A stretch of DNA of 64,000 nucleotides, taken from NCBI RefSeq assembly GCF_042653545.1, contig NZ_JBHSIS010000011.1:66203-130202 (forward strand). Direction: 5' to 3'. Position numbers and translations under genes: made by a program. Within the stretch, counting starts at the first letter, position 1; each line of letters begins with the position of its first letter. Source of the stretch: Actinophytocola glycyrrhizae. Lineage in GTDB: Bacteria; Actinomycetota; Actinomycetes; Mycobacteriales; Pseudonocardiaceae. Below, one piece after another: positions 1 to 8,621 of the stretch. Below the pieces are notes generated by a model. It made no database searches, was not told where the DNA came from, and was given only the letters and a program-made list of their open reading frames with translations.

Positions 1-3000
1 CTCGACCGTGATCGACACCTGGCCGTGCCTGCTGCGCACCGGCACCTGCCGCCAGGACGTCCCGTCGTCGAAGGACACCTCGACGACCGGGTCGTGCACC
101 CGGCCAGGGTCCTGGACGCCGTTGCGCTGTACGTAGATCGGGATCCGCAACGACTCGCCTGCCGGTGCGGAGTTGTCGTCGTCCAGCTTCGGCGCGAACC
201 GCACCGCCAGGAGCGGCAGTGCCTCGGCGTTCTCGGCGTGCCCTGACCGGAACGTCCATTCGGCGGTGACCGAAGTGGACAGCCGGGCATAGGCGCTCCG
301 GTCGACGTCGACGCGCATCGTGTACTCACGCGTCTCCGGCGGCAGGTCGGCGATCAGGGACCCGTAGTAGGAGGTCTCGGCGATGACCTCGCCGTCGGCG
401 AGCAACCGCATCGAGCCGCGTTCACCGGTCGGGCTTGCCCACCGGGTCGACGACTGGTCGCCCACCATCGGTGGCTGTGCCGCGACCACGTCACCGATTC
501 GTTCGGCGACCTCACCCGGATTCTCCGGGAAGTACGGGAAGGAAGGCCCGTAGGGACCCGCATTCCACCGTTCCCTGGTGACCGTGCCCTTCCGGTACAC
601 CTTGCCCACCCGTTCGCTGTGCAGCAACGCGAACAGGGTGTCGTCCTTCTGCGTCTCGGCGAACCAGTCGAACCACGGGATGTCCGGCGTGTAGTACTCG
701 GTCAGCGTGAACGGCAGTGCCGTTTCGACCATCCCGCGCACCCCGGTCGCACCGGGGGTGTCGGCCGCGAACGTGGAGAGGACCTTCGCGAGGTCCCGGT
801 TGGCGTAGCGCCGCGTCAGGTCGGCTGGTACGCGCCCGGTGTCCGTCCACTGGACGTTGTACCGGTACGGGCTGTTCCGGTAGCCGCCGGCCCCGTCGGG
901 TTCGGCGAGCTCGGCGCGCACCGTCAGCGCGAAGTCCTCGCCCGCGCTGGTGGTCGATGGGCGCGTCGAGTAGCCGTGGTTGAAGTACCGTGGCTGCCAC
1001 GCGTAGGTGCCGGAGCCCCACGCCACCTTGCGCTCGTACTTCAGGTACACCGCGCCTTCGTCGGCGTCCGGGTCGGCGACCCTGACGTCGACCTGCTCGG
1101 TCTGGCGCGCGTCGAACACGAACTCCGTGTCACGGTCGATCACCACGTTCGGTTCCTGGAAGTCGGCGAACAGCGGCCGCAACTCGTCGTCGGTGTCGCT
1201 GTACACCGTGGTGTCGAGGTAGTACGTGCCCTTCGGCACCCGGATGGTGCCGCCACCCGGTGGCCCGCCGGGCGTGTACGTCCTCGGGTTCACCACGTCC
1301 ACGAGCTCGGCTCCGTACCGCTGAGCGGGATTCCCGTGGTGGTCGATGATCCGCACGGTCAGGTCGTAGCTCTCGGGCTCCCTGGTCACGACCAGCGGCG
1401 TCGTCACCGCCCGCTCGCCGCCGGTGGCGGTGACCGCGCCGGTGTACCGGCCGTCCGGAGTGTCCACAGTGGTGTCGACCGTGACCGTCACCTGGGCGGT
1501 GCCCCCGGCGGGCACGGTGACCTGTGCCGGTGCCACGGTGACCATCGCCGCTGGTGCCGCGGCACCTTCCGGTCCGGTCACCTCGGCCGCGAGGTCCAGG
1601 GTCACGGCGTCCGGCCCGGTGTTCGCGTAGGTCACGGTCCTGACGGCGGCCTCGTCGTCGTGGTGCGGCCATTCGGCGATCCCGTAGCTCAGGGCGGCCG
1701 GGATGCTCACCACGGTGCTGCTCACCGCGGCCGCGACGTCGACGCGGCCCGCGCCCTGCTCGGACAGTGCGAGGTCCGGGTTCGGCCTGGCGCTGGACAT
1801 CAGCGTCGCCTTGAGTCGTTCCGCGTCCCAGTCCGGGTACCGCGCCGCCAGGATCGCGGCGGCGCCCGCGACGTGCGGGGCGGCCATCGACGTCCCGGAC
1901 AGCGACGTGTAGCCGTCCCCGACCGGTTCACCGAGGTTGCTGCCCGCCGCCCGCGCCGCCACGATGTCCACGCCGGGAGCGGTGATCTCCGGCTTGATCG
2001 CACCGTCACCCACACGTGGGCCGCGGTTGGAGAACTCGGCCAGCCGGTCGGCGCCGTCCACCGCGCCGACGGCCAGCGCGGCGTCCGCCGAGGCCGGACT
2101 GCTCACCCACTCGTCGAGCCCGTCGTTGCCCGCGGCCGCCACGAACAGCGTCCCGGTCTCCTCGGTGAGCCGGTTCACCGCCGCCGACAACGGGTCGGTG
2201 CCGTCGGTCGGCACGTTGCCAAGGCTCATGTTGACGACGTCGGCGCCGCTGGTCGCGGCCCATTCCATCCCGGCGATGATCCACGACTCGTAGCCGTAGC
2301 CGTAGTCGTCGAGCACCTTGCCGTTGAGCAGCTTGGCGTCCGGCGCGACACCCCGGTAGGAGTCCCCGGAGCCGGTGATGATCGACGCGACGTGCGTGCC
2401 GTGGCCGTGCACGTCGCCAGGGCCCTCGCTGCGCTCGTCGGCGAAGTTCTGTTCGGCGACGACGGCGTCCGACAGGTCCGGGTGGGTGGTGTCGATGCCG
2501 GTGTCGAGCACCGCGACCGTCGCTCCCGCGCCCGTGTGCCCGCCCGCCCACGCCGCCGGCGCGCCGATCTGCCGGACGCTCTCGTCCAACGACGCGCGGA
2601 CGGGAGCGTCCAGCCACACCCGGTCCACCGACCCGCGCGCGTTCTTCCAGAACGTGGGGCTCCTGTCGGCGCGCACGGCGGTCGCGTCGATCCCCGGCAG
2701 GTCGGCGCCGGTCTCCGCGCCGGTCACCTCGCTGCGGGCCTTGTCCCCGACGCCGTCCTTGAAGCCCACGATGAGCGGCAGGTCATCGCGCCGCGCGTCG
2801 TCGTAGCCGGCCTCGACCAGCCCGGTGACGTCGAACAGCCGCGCGTCGAGCCTGCCGGACAGGACATCAGCCGCCACGTCGACCGGCAGCACGTGCACGT
2901 CGCCGTCCGGTTCGATCCTGGTCTTGAAGCTGACCCGCTCCCGCCCCGGCGCGGGCTGGACCCGCACCCGCTCCGGACCGCCCATGGTCACGACGTCGCC

Positions 3001-3159
3001 GGTCAGCAACGTGACCGTGTGCGTGTCCGGCGGCGCGGCGCCCGGCGTCCGCGGCTGCGCCTCGGTCTCCGGGCCCAGGCCCACCACCGTGCTCGCGGCC
3101 ACCGCCATCCCGGTCAGTACGACGGCCGTGCGCCGCCGACCGGCTCTTCTACCTAGCAT
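1..3159 (-). CDS. Secreted S8 (subtilisin-like) serine protease, C-terminus cut by window edge
   Basis: A secreted subtilase, probably an extracellular protein-degrading enzyme. From an ATG at 3157-3159 it opens with arginines and a hydrophobic stretch typical of a signal peptide, followed by a propeptide-like region. The catalytic triad is clear: Asp219 in VLDTGID, His253 in HGHGTHVAS and Ser424 in GTSMAAPHVAG. After the catalytic domain (to about residue 470) come several hundred residues of beta-rich, Thr/Val-rich sequence like the bacterial Ig-like and fibronectin-like tails of large actinomycete subtilases. At least 1053 codons are visible and no stop is reached before position 1, so the true C-terminus lies outside. 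The S8 assignment is firm; the substrate is unknown. Confidence 0.95.
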   Translation of the reverse strand, partial: MLGRRAGRRRTAVVLTGMAVAASTVVGLGPETEAQPRTPGAAPPDTHTVTLLTGDVVTMGGPERVRVQPAPGRERVSFKTRIEPDGDVHVLPVDVAADVLSGRLDARLFDVTGLVEAGYDDARRDDLPLIVGFKDGVGDKARSEVTGAETGADLPGIDATAVRADRSPTFWKNARGSVDRVWLDAPVRASLDESVRQIGAPAAWAGGHTGAGATVAVLDTGIDTTHPDLSDAVVAEQNFADERSEGPGDVHGHGTHVASIITGSGDSYRGVAPDAKLLNGKVLDDYGYGYESWIIAGMEWAATSGADVVNMSLGNVPTDGTDPLSAAVNRLTEETGTLFVAAAGNDGLDEWVSSPASADAALAVGAVDGADRLAEFSNRGPRVGDGAIKPEITAPGVDIVAARAAGSNLGEPVGDGYTSLSGTSMAAPHVAGAAAILAARYPDWDAERLKATLMSSARPNPDLALSEQGAGRVDVAAAVSSTVVSIPAALSYGIAEWPHHDDEAAVRTVTYANTGPDAVTLDLAAEVTGPEGAAAPAAMVTVAPAQVTVPAGGTAQVTVTVDTTVDTPDGRYTGAVTATGGERAVTTPLVVTREPESYDLTVRIIDHHGNPAQRYGAELVDVVNPRTYTPGGPPGGGTIRVPKGTYYLDTTVYSDTDDELRPLFADFQEPNVVIDRDTEFVFDARQTEQVDVRVADPDADEGAVYLKYERKVAWGSGTYAWQPRYFNHGYSTRPSTTSAGEDFALTVRAELAEPDGAGGYRNSPYRYNVQWTDTGRVPADLTRRYANRDLAKVLSTFAADTPGATGVRGMVETALPFTLTEYYTPDIPWFDWFAETQKDDTLFALLHSERVGKVYRKGTVTRERWNAGPYGPSFPYFPENPGEVAERIGDVVAAQPPMVGDQSSTRWASPTGERGSMRLLADGEVIAETSYYGSLIADLPPETREYTMRVDVDRSAYARLSTSVTAEWTFRSGHAENAEALPLLAVRFAPKLDDDNSAPAGESLRIPIYVQRNGVQDPGRVHDPVVEVSFDDGTSWRQVPVRSRHGQVSITVE

Positions 3160-3374
3160 CTGCCCTCCACGGTCACCGGTGGTCTGGACAACCACCTGTC
3201 CGCCGTTAGAACTCCGCGAGGACCGCTTCGGTTGGCCTGCCGAGCAGAAAGGTCGACGAGCCGTGGGATCGAACTCCGTCGCACAGGTCGACCGGCGGGT
3301 GGATGCAGGCAGGGCACCTTCCTCGCGGAAGCACCGCAGCAGTGACTCCGAGGCGTACCGGGGGTGAGGACGCA

Positions 3375-3650
3375 GCCGCCAACGCCGTCAACGCGCCTTT
3401 CACAGCACCAAAGCCAGGCGCTCCGCGCCCAGCCCGCGCGGCGGGCCCCTGCCCACGCAACCCAACGGTGGCGCAAGCCCACCCGAACCCAACCGCCGCC
3501 AACCCACCCCTCCGCCACCCCGGAGACCTGCCCGTCCGGCGAGGACAACCCACAACACGAACCGGAACCAGGCAACCCACCCGACCGAAAACCGATCCGA
3601 CGCGACCAGCACACGACGACCGGCCGCCCACTCACCGACTTCACGGAATC
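3375..3650. repeat. Interspersed intergenic repeat, copy A
   Basis: A C-rich, A-containing intergenic stretch with no convincing gene. It aligns by eye with the region at 45.63-45.90 kb: a CCGTCAACGCGCC start, GGTGGCG(C/T)AAGCCCAC, CCCGAACCCAACCGC, a 21-nt core at 3526-3546 beginning ACCTGCCCGTCC, and a shared GACCAGCACACGACGAC at 3604-3620. Short proline/threonine-rich open frames here appear to be by-products of composition. The rest of the 3160-3734 gap holds nothing I recognise. Confidence 0.75.
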
Positions 3651-3734
3651 AATCGTCTAGTCCGCGCGCCGATCCCAAGCGCTGTAAGGTCTTCCGGGAG
3701 AACCACAGCGGCGACCGTGGGGGATGCTCAAGCC

Positions 3735-4379
3735 GTGGACGCTCCGGACAACCAACTGGGGTACTGGAACGCCGCGGGTGCCGCGAAGACCTTCGGTCAC
3801 CCGGTCGAACCGACGTGGCTTGACCGGATCGACCGCCAGGCGCGGATCCTCGACTACGGATGCGGCTACGGGCGGCTGTCGGGTCTGCTGGCCGGGCGGG
3901 GGTTCGTGGCTGTCGAGGGCGTGGACATCGCTCCCAGCCTGATCGCCAGGGCCCGCGAGACGTGGCCGGGGCCGCTTTTCGCGATTCTCGACAGCCCGCC
4001 ACGGCTGCGTCATGACGACGCCAGCATCGACGCTGTCTTCCTGTTCGCGGTCCTGACGTGCGTACCGACCGACGCCGGGCAACGTGAGCTCGTCGCGGAG
4101 CTGCGTCGGGTGCTGCGGCCCGGCGGCCTCCTCTACCTCAGTGACCTGTGTCTGCAGGACGACCGACGCAACCAGGACAGGTATCAGGAGTTCGCCGCGA
4201 GGTATGGCACCTACGGGGTCTTCGAGACCGGCGATGGCGCGGTCTGCCGTCACCACACCATGGACTGGTTGCACAGCCTTCTCACCGGGTTCGACCTGGT
4301 GGCCACCCGTGAGGTCGGTGTGGACACGATGAACGGCCACCCCGCCGTAGCCACCCAACTGCTGGTCTCCAGAACCTGA
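3735..4379 (+). CDS. Class I SAM-dependent methyltransferase
   Basis: A small soluble methyltransferase of about 214 residues with the Rossmann-fold AdoMet site: motif I ILDYGCGYGRLSGLL has Asp40, Gly42 and Gly44, and the acidic end of strand 2 follows in VEGVDIAPSLIARA. The later LRRVLRPGGLLYLSD is the usual post-motif III strand. I chose the GTG at 3735 because GGGGGA lies ten bases upstream; an in-frame GTG at 3717 is also possible. The acceptor substrate cannot be told. It converges on the methionine aminopeptidase gene with only 22 bases between stops. Confidence 0.85.
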   Translation: MDAPDNQLGYWNAAGAAKTFGHPVEPTWLDRIDRQARILDYGCGYGRLSGLLAGRGFVAVEGVDIAPSLIARARETWPGPLFAILDSPPRLRHDDASIDAVFLFAVLTCVPTDAGQRELVAELRRVLRPGGLLYLSDLCLQDDRRNQDRYQEFAARYGTYGVFETGDGAVCRHHTMDWLHSLLTGFDLVATREVGVDTMNGHPAVATQLLVSRT

Positions 4380-4401
4380 CCGCTGATGTCGGCGGCGTGG
4401 T

Positions 4402-5262
4402 CTACCCGTCCCGGCCGGGCCCGCGTTCACCTCGCGGGCCCGATGATGTCGTGGCGCGGGTGGAGCCGCCCGTTGCCGCCGGGTCCTCCAGCGCGCGCCG
4501 GGTGAGCACCAAGGGGGCGTCCTCGGTGATGGCGACCGTGTGCTCGGAGTGGGCCGTGCGGGAGCCGTCGGCCGAGCGGATGGTCCAGCCGTCGGCGTCG
4601 TAGACGATCCGGTCGGTCGTGGCGGCGAACCACGGTTCGAGCGCGAGGGTCAGGCCCGGCCGGAGCTTCAGGCCGCGGCCTGCCCGGCCCTGGTTCGAGA
4701 CGTGGGGATCCTCGTGCATGGTGCGGCCGATGCCGTGGCCGCCGAACTCGGTGTTGACCGGATAGCCGTAGTCGCGGGCCACCGCCCCGATCGCCGCCGA
4801 GATGTCACCGAGGCGGTTGCCGGGACGCGCCACGTCGATCGCCGCCTCCAGCGCTTCCTCGGTGGCGCGGACGATCCGCAGGTCCTCCTCGGCGGCGGTG
4901 CCGACGATGACCGTGCGCGCCGAGTCGGCGACCCAGCCGTCGACGCCGACCGCGAGGTCCGCGGTGAGCACATCCCCGTCGCGCAGTGTGTAGTCGTGCG
5001 GCAGGCCGTGGAGGACGGCGTCGTTGACCGAGAGGCAGATGACGTTGCGGAACGGGCCCTTGCCGAAGGACGGCGCGTAGTCCCAGTAGCACGACTCCGC
5101 CCCGCGCCTTTCGATCATGCCGCGAGCGTGGTGCTCCAGGTCGAGGAGGTTGACGCCCACGTCGGCGAGCCTGCCGACCTCGGAGAGCACCTCGGCGACG
5201 AAACGCCCGGCCACGTGCATGCGTTGGATCTCCGCAGGCGACTTCAGTTCGATCACGGACAC
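4402..5262 (-). CDS. map: Type I methionine aminopeptidase
   Basis: Removes the initiator methionine from nascent proteins in the cytosol. The pita-bread fold is recognisable over 286 residues and the five metal ligands of M24 peptidases are all present: Asp102 (TADLAVG), Asp113 (VADSA), His176 (GGHGIGR), Glu209 (LALEPW) and Glu240 (HSEHTV), with the substrate-site His85 in NDAVLHG. Actinomycetes often carry extra map copies, so this need not be the housekeeping one. It is divergent from a small HTH gene and shares a palindromic control region with it. The start is GTG at 5260-5262; a second GTG two codons later (5254-5256) has better spacing from GAGG. Confidence 0.95.
   Translation of the reverse strand: MSVIELKSPAEIQRMHVAGRFVAEVLSEVGRLADVGVNLLDLEHHARGMIERRGAESCYWDYAPSFGKGPFRNVICLSVNDAVLHGLPHDYTLRDGDVLTADLAVGVDGWVADSARTVIVGTAAEEDLRIVRATEEALEAAIDVARPGNRLGDISAAIGAVARDYGYPVNTEFGGHGIGRTMHEDPHVSNQGRAGRGLKLRPGLTLALEPWFAATTDRIVYDADGWTIRSADGSRTAHSEHTVAITEDAPLVLTRRALEDPAATGGSTRATTSSGPRGERGPGRDG
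4416..4442. terminator. Bidirectional hairpin between convergent genes
   Basis: CGGGCCCGCG and CGCGGGCCCG form a perfect 10-bp stem with a 7-base loop, inside the last codons of map and just past the methyltransferase stop. No U-tract, as is common in high-GC actinomycetes. Confidence 0.5.
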
Positions 5263-5277
5263 CTCGCGTCACGGGCT

Positions 5278-5329
5278 GTTGGTATTATTATACCGACAGC
5301 CTAACACTTGTCGGTATAGTAATACCAAC
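5278..5329. promoter_or_regulatory. Double palindromic operator between map and the HTH gene
   Basis: Two 21-bp arms (5278-5298 and 5309-5329) form an inverted repeat with a single mismatch and a 10-bp spacer. Each arm itself contains a site of the form GGTAT-N4-ATACC (5281-5294 and 5313-5326), so the region is two palindromes 32 bp apart centre to centre, about three helical turns. The AT-rich sequence stands out from the surrounding GC. On the minus strand the left site contains a perfect TATAAT (5287-5292), so a bound regulator would cover the map promoter. The adjacent HTH protein is the obvious candidate ligand; that is inference. Confidence 0.75.
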
Positions 5330-5336
5330 CTATCCT
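5308..5336 (+). promoter_or_regulatory. Likely promoter of the HTH gene, leaderless
   Basis: TTGTCG (5308-5313) and TATCCT (5331-5336) are separated by 17 bp. The predicted start site falls within a base or two of the ATG at 5344 and there is no Shine-Dalgarno sequence, so the transcript is probably leaderless. The -35 box and spacer lie inside the right operator arm, consistent with autoregulation. Confidence 0.5.
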
Positions 5337-5343
5337 GTGGGGC

Positions 5344-5613
5344 ATGGTCCGCCAGCCGCTCACACCGGAGCAGATCGAAGCAGGCACGCGTCTCGGTGCT
5401 CTGCTGCGCCGTGCGCGGGCGGGACGCGACCTGGCGGAGGTCGCCCACGCGGCCGGTATCTCGCCGGAGACCCTCCGCAAGATCGAGACCGGACGACTGC
5501 CGTCCCCCGGTTTCGGCACGATCGTCTGCCTCGGCGAGGCGCTCGACGTGCCGGTCCAGGAGTTGGCTGCCACCTGGCGCGGCAACGGCCTGCCGCTGGA
5601 AGCCGTCTCGTAG
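5344..5613 (+). CDS. Small XRE-family HTH regulator
   Basis: An 89-residue DNA-binding protein that is almost only a helix-turn-helix: LGALLRRARAGRDLAEVAHAAGISPETLRKIE is the XRE/Cro fold, with the recognition helix around SPETLRKIETGR. There is no sensor or dimerisation domain, so it may read its own concentration or a partner. Its divergent neighbour is map and both promoters lie in one palindromic region, which suggests it controls itself and map together. The family is sure; the signal is unknown. Confidence 0.9.
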   Translation: MVRQPLTPEQIEAGTRLGALLRRARAGRDLAEVAHAAGISPETLRKIETGRLPSPGFGTIVCLGEALDVPVQELAATWRGNGLPLEAVS

Positions 5614-5703
5614 AACGGCTTCCTGAGCACGGCGTCGCGTGCCAGTTCCCGCGAAAAGCACCATCGAGCGGTCTGCGCCGGACCCACCCGGACGCCCACG
5701 CGA

Positions 5704-5738
5704 ACGAGCCCGGCCGATCGCGGACCGGCCGGGCTCGT
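5704..5738. terminator. Hairpin terminator between the HTH gene and katG
   Basis: ACGAGCCCGGCCG pairs with CGGCCGGGCTCGT (13 bp, 9-base loop). It sits between convergent gene ends and could serve both. Confidence 0.75.
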
Positions 5739-5750
5739 CGGTGCGGAGGG

Positions 5751-8024
5751 TCAGGCCAGGTCGAACCGGTCGAGTTCCATGACCTTGGTCCAGGCCGCGA
5801 CGAAGTCGGTCACGAACCGCTCGCGGGCGTCCTGGCCGGAGTAGACCTCGGCGAGGGCCCGCAGCTGGGAGTTGGCGCCGAAGACGAGGTCGACCGCGGT
5901 GGCGGTCCACTTCGTCTCGTCCGTGGCCAGGTCGCGGACCTCGTACACGTTCTCCTCGGACTCCGACACCTTCCACCGGGTGCCCGGCGAGAGGAGGTTG
6001 GTGAAGAAGTCGTTGGTGAGAACGCCGGGCCGGTCGGTGAGGACACCGTGCCCGCTGCCGCCGGTGTTGGCCCCGAGCGAGCGCAGGCCGCCGACGAGGA
6101 CGGTCATCTCGGGTGCGGTCAGGTTCAGCAGGTAGGCGCGGTCGACGAGCAGCATCTCCGGCTGCAGCTTCTCGCCGGGACGCAGGTAGTTGCGGAACCC
6201 GTCGGCACGCGGCTCGAGGACCGCGAACGACTCGACGTCGGTCTGCTCCTGGGTGGCGTCGGTGCGACCAGGGTGGAACGGCACGGTCACCTCGACGCCC
6301 GCGTCGCGCGCCGCCTTCTCGACGGCTGCCGAGCCGGCCAGCACGATCAGGTCGGCCAGCGAGATCTTCGCGCCACCCGCCTCGTTGAACTCGCGCTGGA
6401 TGTCCTCGAGCTTCGACAGGACCGACGCGAGCTGCTCTGGCTGGTTGACCTCCCAGTCGCGCTGGGGTTCGAGGCGGATCCGGGCGCCGTTGGCGCCACC
6501 GCGCTTGTCGGTGGACCGGAAGCTGGCCGCGGACGCCCATGCGGTGGTGACCAGCTCGGTGGTCGTCAGGCCGGACTCGAGCACCTTCGCCTTGAGCGCC
6601 GCGATGTCGGCGTCACCCACGAGGTCGTGGTCGACGGCGGGCACCGGGTCCTGCCACAGCTGCGGCTCGGCGATCCACGGCCCCAGGTAGCGGCTGACCG
6701 GGCCCATGTCGCGGTGCAGCAGCTTGTACCAGGCCTTGGCGAACGCGAGCGCGAACTCCTCGGGGTGTTCGAGGAAGCGGCGCGAGATCTTCTCGTAGGC
6801 CGGGTCGAAGCGCAGCGCCAGGTCCGTGGTGAGCATGGTCGGCCGGTGCTTCTTGTTCGGGTCGAACGCGTCCGGGATGATCTCCGGGGCGTCCTTGGCG
6901 ACGTACTGCTTGCCGCCGCCGGGGCTCGTGGTGAGCTCCCACTCGTAGCCGAAGAGGATCTCGAAGAACCGGTTGCTCCACTGCGTCGGCACGTCGGTCC
7001 ACGTCACCTCGAGACCGCTGGTGATCGTGTCGGGGCCCTTGCCGCTGCCGTGGGTGCTCAACCAGCCCAGGCCCTGCGTCTCCAGCGGAGCGCCCTCGGG
7101 CTCCGGGCCGACGTGGTCGTCGGCGATGCCGGCGCCGTGGGTCTTGCCGAAGGTGTGGCCGCCCGCGATCAGCGCGACGGTCTCCTCGTCGTTCATCGCC
7201 ATCCTGGCGAAGGTCTCCCGGATGAAGTGGCCCGCCGCCCGGAAGTCAGCGCTGCCGCGGGGCCCCTCGGGGTTGACGTAGATGAGTCCCATCTCGGTCG
7301 CGCCGAGCTCGGGCACCATCTCCGAGTCGCCCGCGTAGCGCTCGTCACCCAGCCAGTCGTCCTCCGGGCCCCAGAAGATCTCCTCCGGCTCCCACACGTC
7401 CTCGCGGCCGAAGCCGAAGCCGAAGGTCTTGAAGCCCATCGACTCCAGTGCCACGTTGCCGGCGAACACGAGCAGGTCGGCCCACGAGATCCGCTGGCCG
7501 TACTTCTCCTTGACCGGCCACAGCAGCCGCCGCGCCTTGTCGAGGTTGGCGTTGTCTGGCCAGCTGTTGAGCGGGGCGAACCGCTGGCCGCCGTCGCCTG
7601 CCCCGCCCCGGCCGTCGTAGATGCGGTAGGTGCCGGCGGAGTGCCAGCTCATCCGGATCATCAGGCCGCCGTAGTGGCCGAAGTCGGCCGGCCACCAGTC
7701 CTGCGAGGTGGTCAGCACCTCGGTGACGTCCCGCTTGAGGGCCTCGATGTCGAGCTTGGCGAACTCCTTGGCGTAGCTGAAGTTCTCCCCGAGCGGGTTG
7801 CTCTTCGACGAGTGCGCGTGCAACACCGAGAGGTCGAGCTGGTTGGGCCACCAGTCCCGGATCGTGCGCGGCCGGCCGCCCGTCTTCGGGGTCGGTGAGT
7901 CGATCGCCGGGTTCTCGCTCTCGCTGCCGTGTGCGGTCACGGAGTCGTGCGCGACCGGGCAGCCGGCCGCCGCCTTCTCGTCCACTCCCTGTGCACTGGA
8001 GGGCGTCGTGCGGGGGTCGCTCAT
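5751..8024 (-). CDS. katG: Catalase-peroxidase KatG
   Basis: Bifunctional haem catalase-peroxidase that removes hydrogen peroxide, 757 residues as usual for the family. The distal pocket RMSWHSAG gives Arg124, Trp127 and His128, and the proximal haem ligand is His290 in GGHTFGKTH; these match the known M. tuberculosis positions with a constant +20 offset. The second, duplicated peroxidase-like domain follows to the C-terminus. The ATG at 8022-8024 overlaps the stop of the upstream fur-type gene in ATGA, so the two are translationally coupled and co-transcribed. This furA-katG arrangement is the standard actinobacterial peroxide-response operon. Confidence 0.98.
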   Translation of the reverse strand: MSDPRTTPSSAQGVDEKAAAGCPVAHDSVTAHGSESENPAIDSPTPKTGGRPRTIRDWWPNQLDLSVLHAHSSKSNPLGENFSYAKEFAKLDIEALKRDVTEVLTTSQDWWPADFGHYGGLMIRMSWHSAGTYRIYDGRGGAGDGGQRFAPLNSWPDNANLDKARRLLWPVKEKYGQRISWADLLVFAGNVALESMGFKTFGFGFGREDVWEPEEIFWGPEDDWLGDERYAGDSEMVPELGATEMGLIYVNPEGPRGSADFRAAGHFIRETFARMAMNDEETVALIAGGHTFGKTHGAGIADDHVGPEPEGAPLETQGLGWLSTHGSGKGPDTITSGLEVTWTDVPTQWSNRFFEILFGYEWELTTSPGGGKQYVAKDAPEIIPDAFDPNKKHRPTMLTTDLALRFDPAYEKISRRFLEHPEEFALAFAKAWYKLLHRDMGPVSRYLGPWIAEPQLWQDPVPAVDHDLVGDADIAALKAKVLESGLTTTELVTTAWASAASFRSTDKRGGANGARIRLEPQRDWEVNQPEQLASVLSKLEDIQREFNEAGGAKISLADLIVLAGSAAVEKAARDAGVEVTVPFHPGRTDATQEQTDVESFAVLEPRADGFRNYLRPGEKLQPEMLLVDRAYLLNLTAPEMTVLVGGLRSLGANTGGSGHGVLTDRPGVLTNDFFTNLLSPGTRWKVSESEENVYEVRDLATDETKWTATAVDLVFGANSQLRALAEVYSGQDARERFVTDFVAAWTKVMELDRFDLA

Positions 8025-8476
8025 TTTCTTCCTTCCGAGCTGGCGGATTCTTGCGGTGTGCCGTCGGCCGAGCAGTCGGGGCAGGTGCCCCAGAAGACGA
8101 CCTCCGCCTCGTCGACCGCGTAGCCGTGGTCGTCCGAGGCGGTGAGGCAGGGGGCGTGGCCGACGGTGCAGTCGACGTCCGCGATCGCCCCACAGGAGCG
8201 GCACACGACGTGGTGGTGGTTGTCCCCCACCCTGGACTCGTAGCGGGCGGTCGCGCCTGCGGGCTGGATGCGTCGCACCAGGCCCGCCTCGGTGAACACC
8301 CGCAGCACGTCGTAGATCGCCTGGTGGGACACCGTGGGGTGCTCGGCCCGCACCAGTTCGATCACCGTGTGGGTGTCGATGTGCGGACGGGCCCGCAGGG
8401 CGGCGAGCACCGCCAACCGGGGGCGGGTCACGCGCAACGAGACCGCCCGCAACTGCTCCTCGAAGTCGGACGTCAC
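8021..8476 (-). CDS. furA: Fur-family peroxide-sensing repressor (FurA/CatR type)
   Basis: A 151-residue Fur-family regulator: an N-terminal winged helix (AIYDVLRVFTEAGLVRR) and a C-terminal metal domain with HHHVVCRSCG and a second CPDC pair. Its position directly before katG with an ATGA overlap points to the FurA/CatR branch that represses katG and releases it on peroxide oxidation. The start is GTG at 8474-8476 with AAGG upstream. A short palindrome just upstream may be its own operator. Zur or iron Fur is less likely given the context. Confidence 0.93.
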   Translation of the reverse strand: MTSDFEEQLRAVSLRVTRPRLAVLAALRARPHIDTHTVIELVRAEHPTVSHQAIYDVLRVFTEAGLVRRIQPAGATARYESRVGDNHHHVVCRSCGAIADVDCTVGHAPCLTASDDHGYAVDEAEVVFWGTCPDCSADGTPQESASSEGRK

Positions 8477-8494
8477 GCCACGACCTTAGGTCGC

Positions 8495-8507
8495 TTGTCT
8501 GGAACAA
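8495..8507. promoter_or_regulatory. Candidate FurA operator
   Basis: TTGTCTGGAACAA is a short imperfect palindrome (TTGT...ACAA) in an AT-richer patch about 20 bases upstream of the furA start. Place and shape suit autoregulation, but I cannot match it to a published FurA box. Confidence 0.4.
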
Positions 8508-8570
8508 ATCAAGTTTAAGGGCCGCGACGTGTCGATGTTCACCGCATCGGGTCCGCCGGGGCTGGCACGA

Positions 8571-8614
8571 CGAAGGGCCGGTCCACCGCGGGATCGCGGT
8601 GGACCGGCCCTTCG
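8571..8614. terminator. Strong hairpin terminator
   Basis: Arms 8571-8590 and 8595-8614 are perfectly complementary over 20 bp with a 4-base loop (CGAAGGGCCGGTCC...). It lies just past the stop of the small secreted protein gene on the minus strand. Confidence 0.85.
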
Positions 8615-8621
8615 ACGAAGG

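Noticed and set aside
619..3156. Long open frame on the plus strand over the S8 protease region
   Set aside because: It is antisense to a protease with a complete catalytic triad; the product is Arg/Val/Gly-rich with no motif, as expected from high-GC mirror frames.
3303..3734. N-terminal extension of the methyltransferase into the repeat
   Set aside because: The extra 144 residues are low-complexity Pro/Thr/Ala from repeat copy A, with no methyltransferase features; start sites at 3717 or 3735 fit.
8025..8507. N-terminal extension of katG through the fur gene
   Set aside because: The fur-type gene occupies this DNA in another frame and katG has its own ATG in an ATGA overlap at the normal family start.
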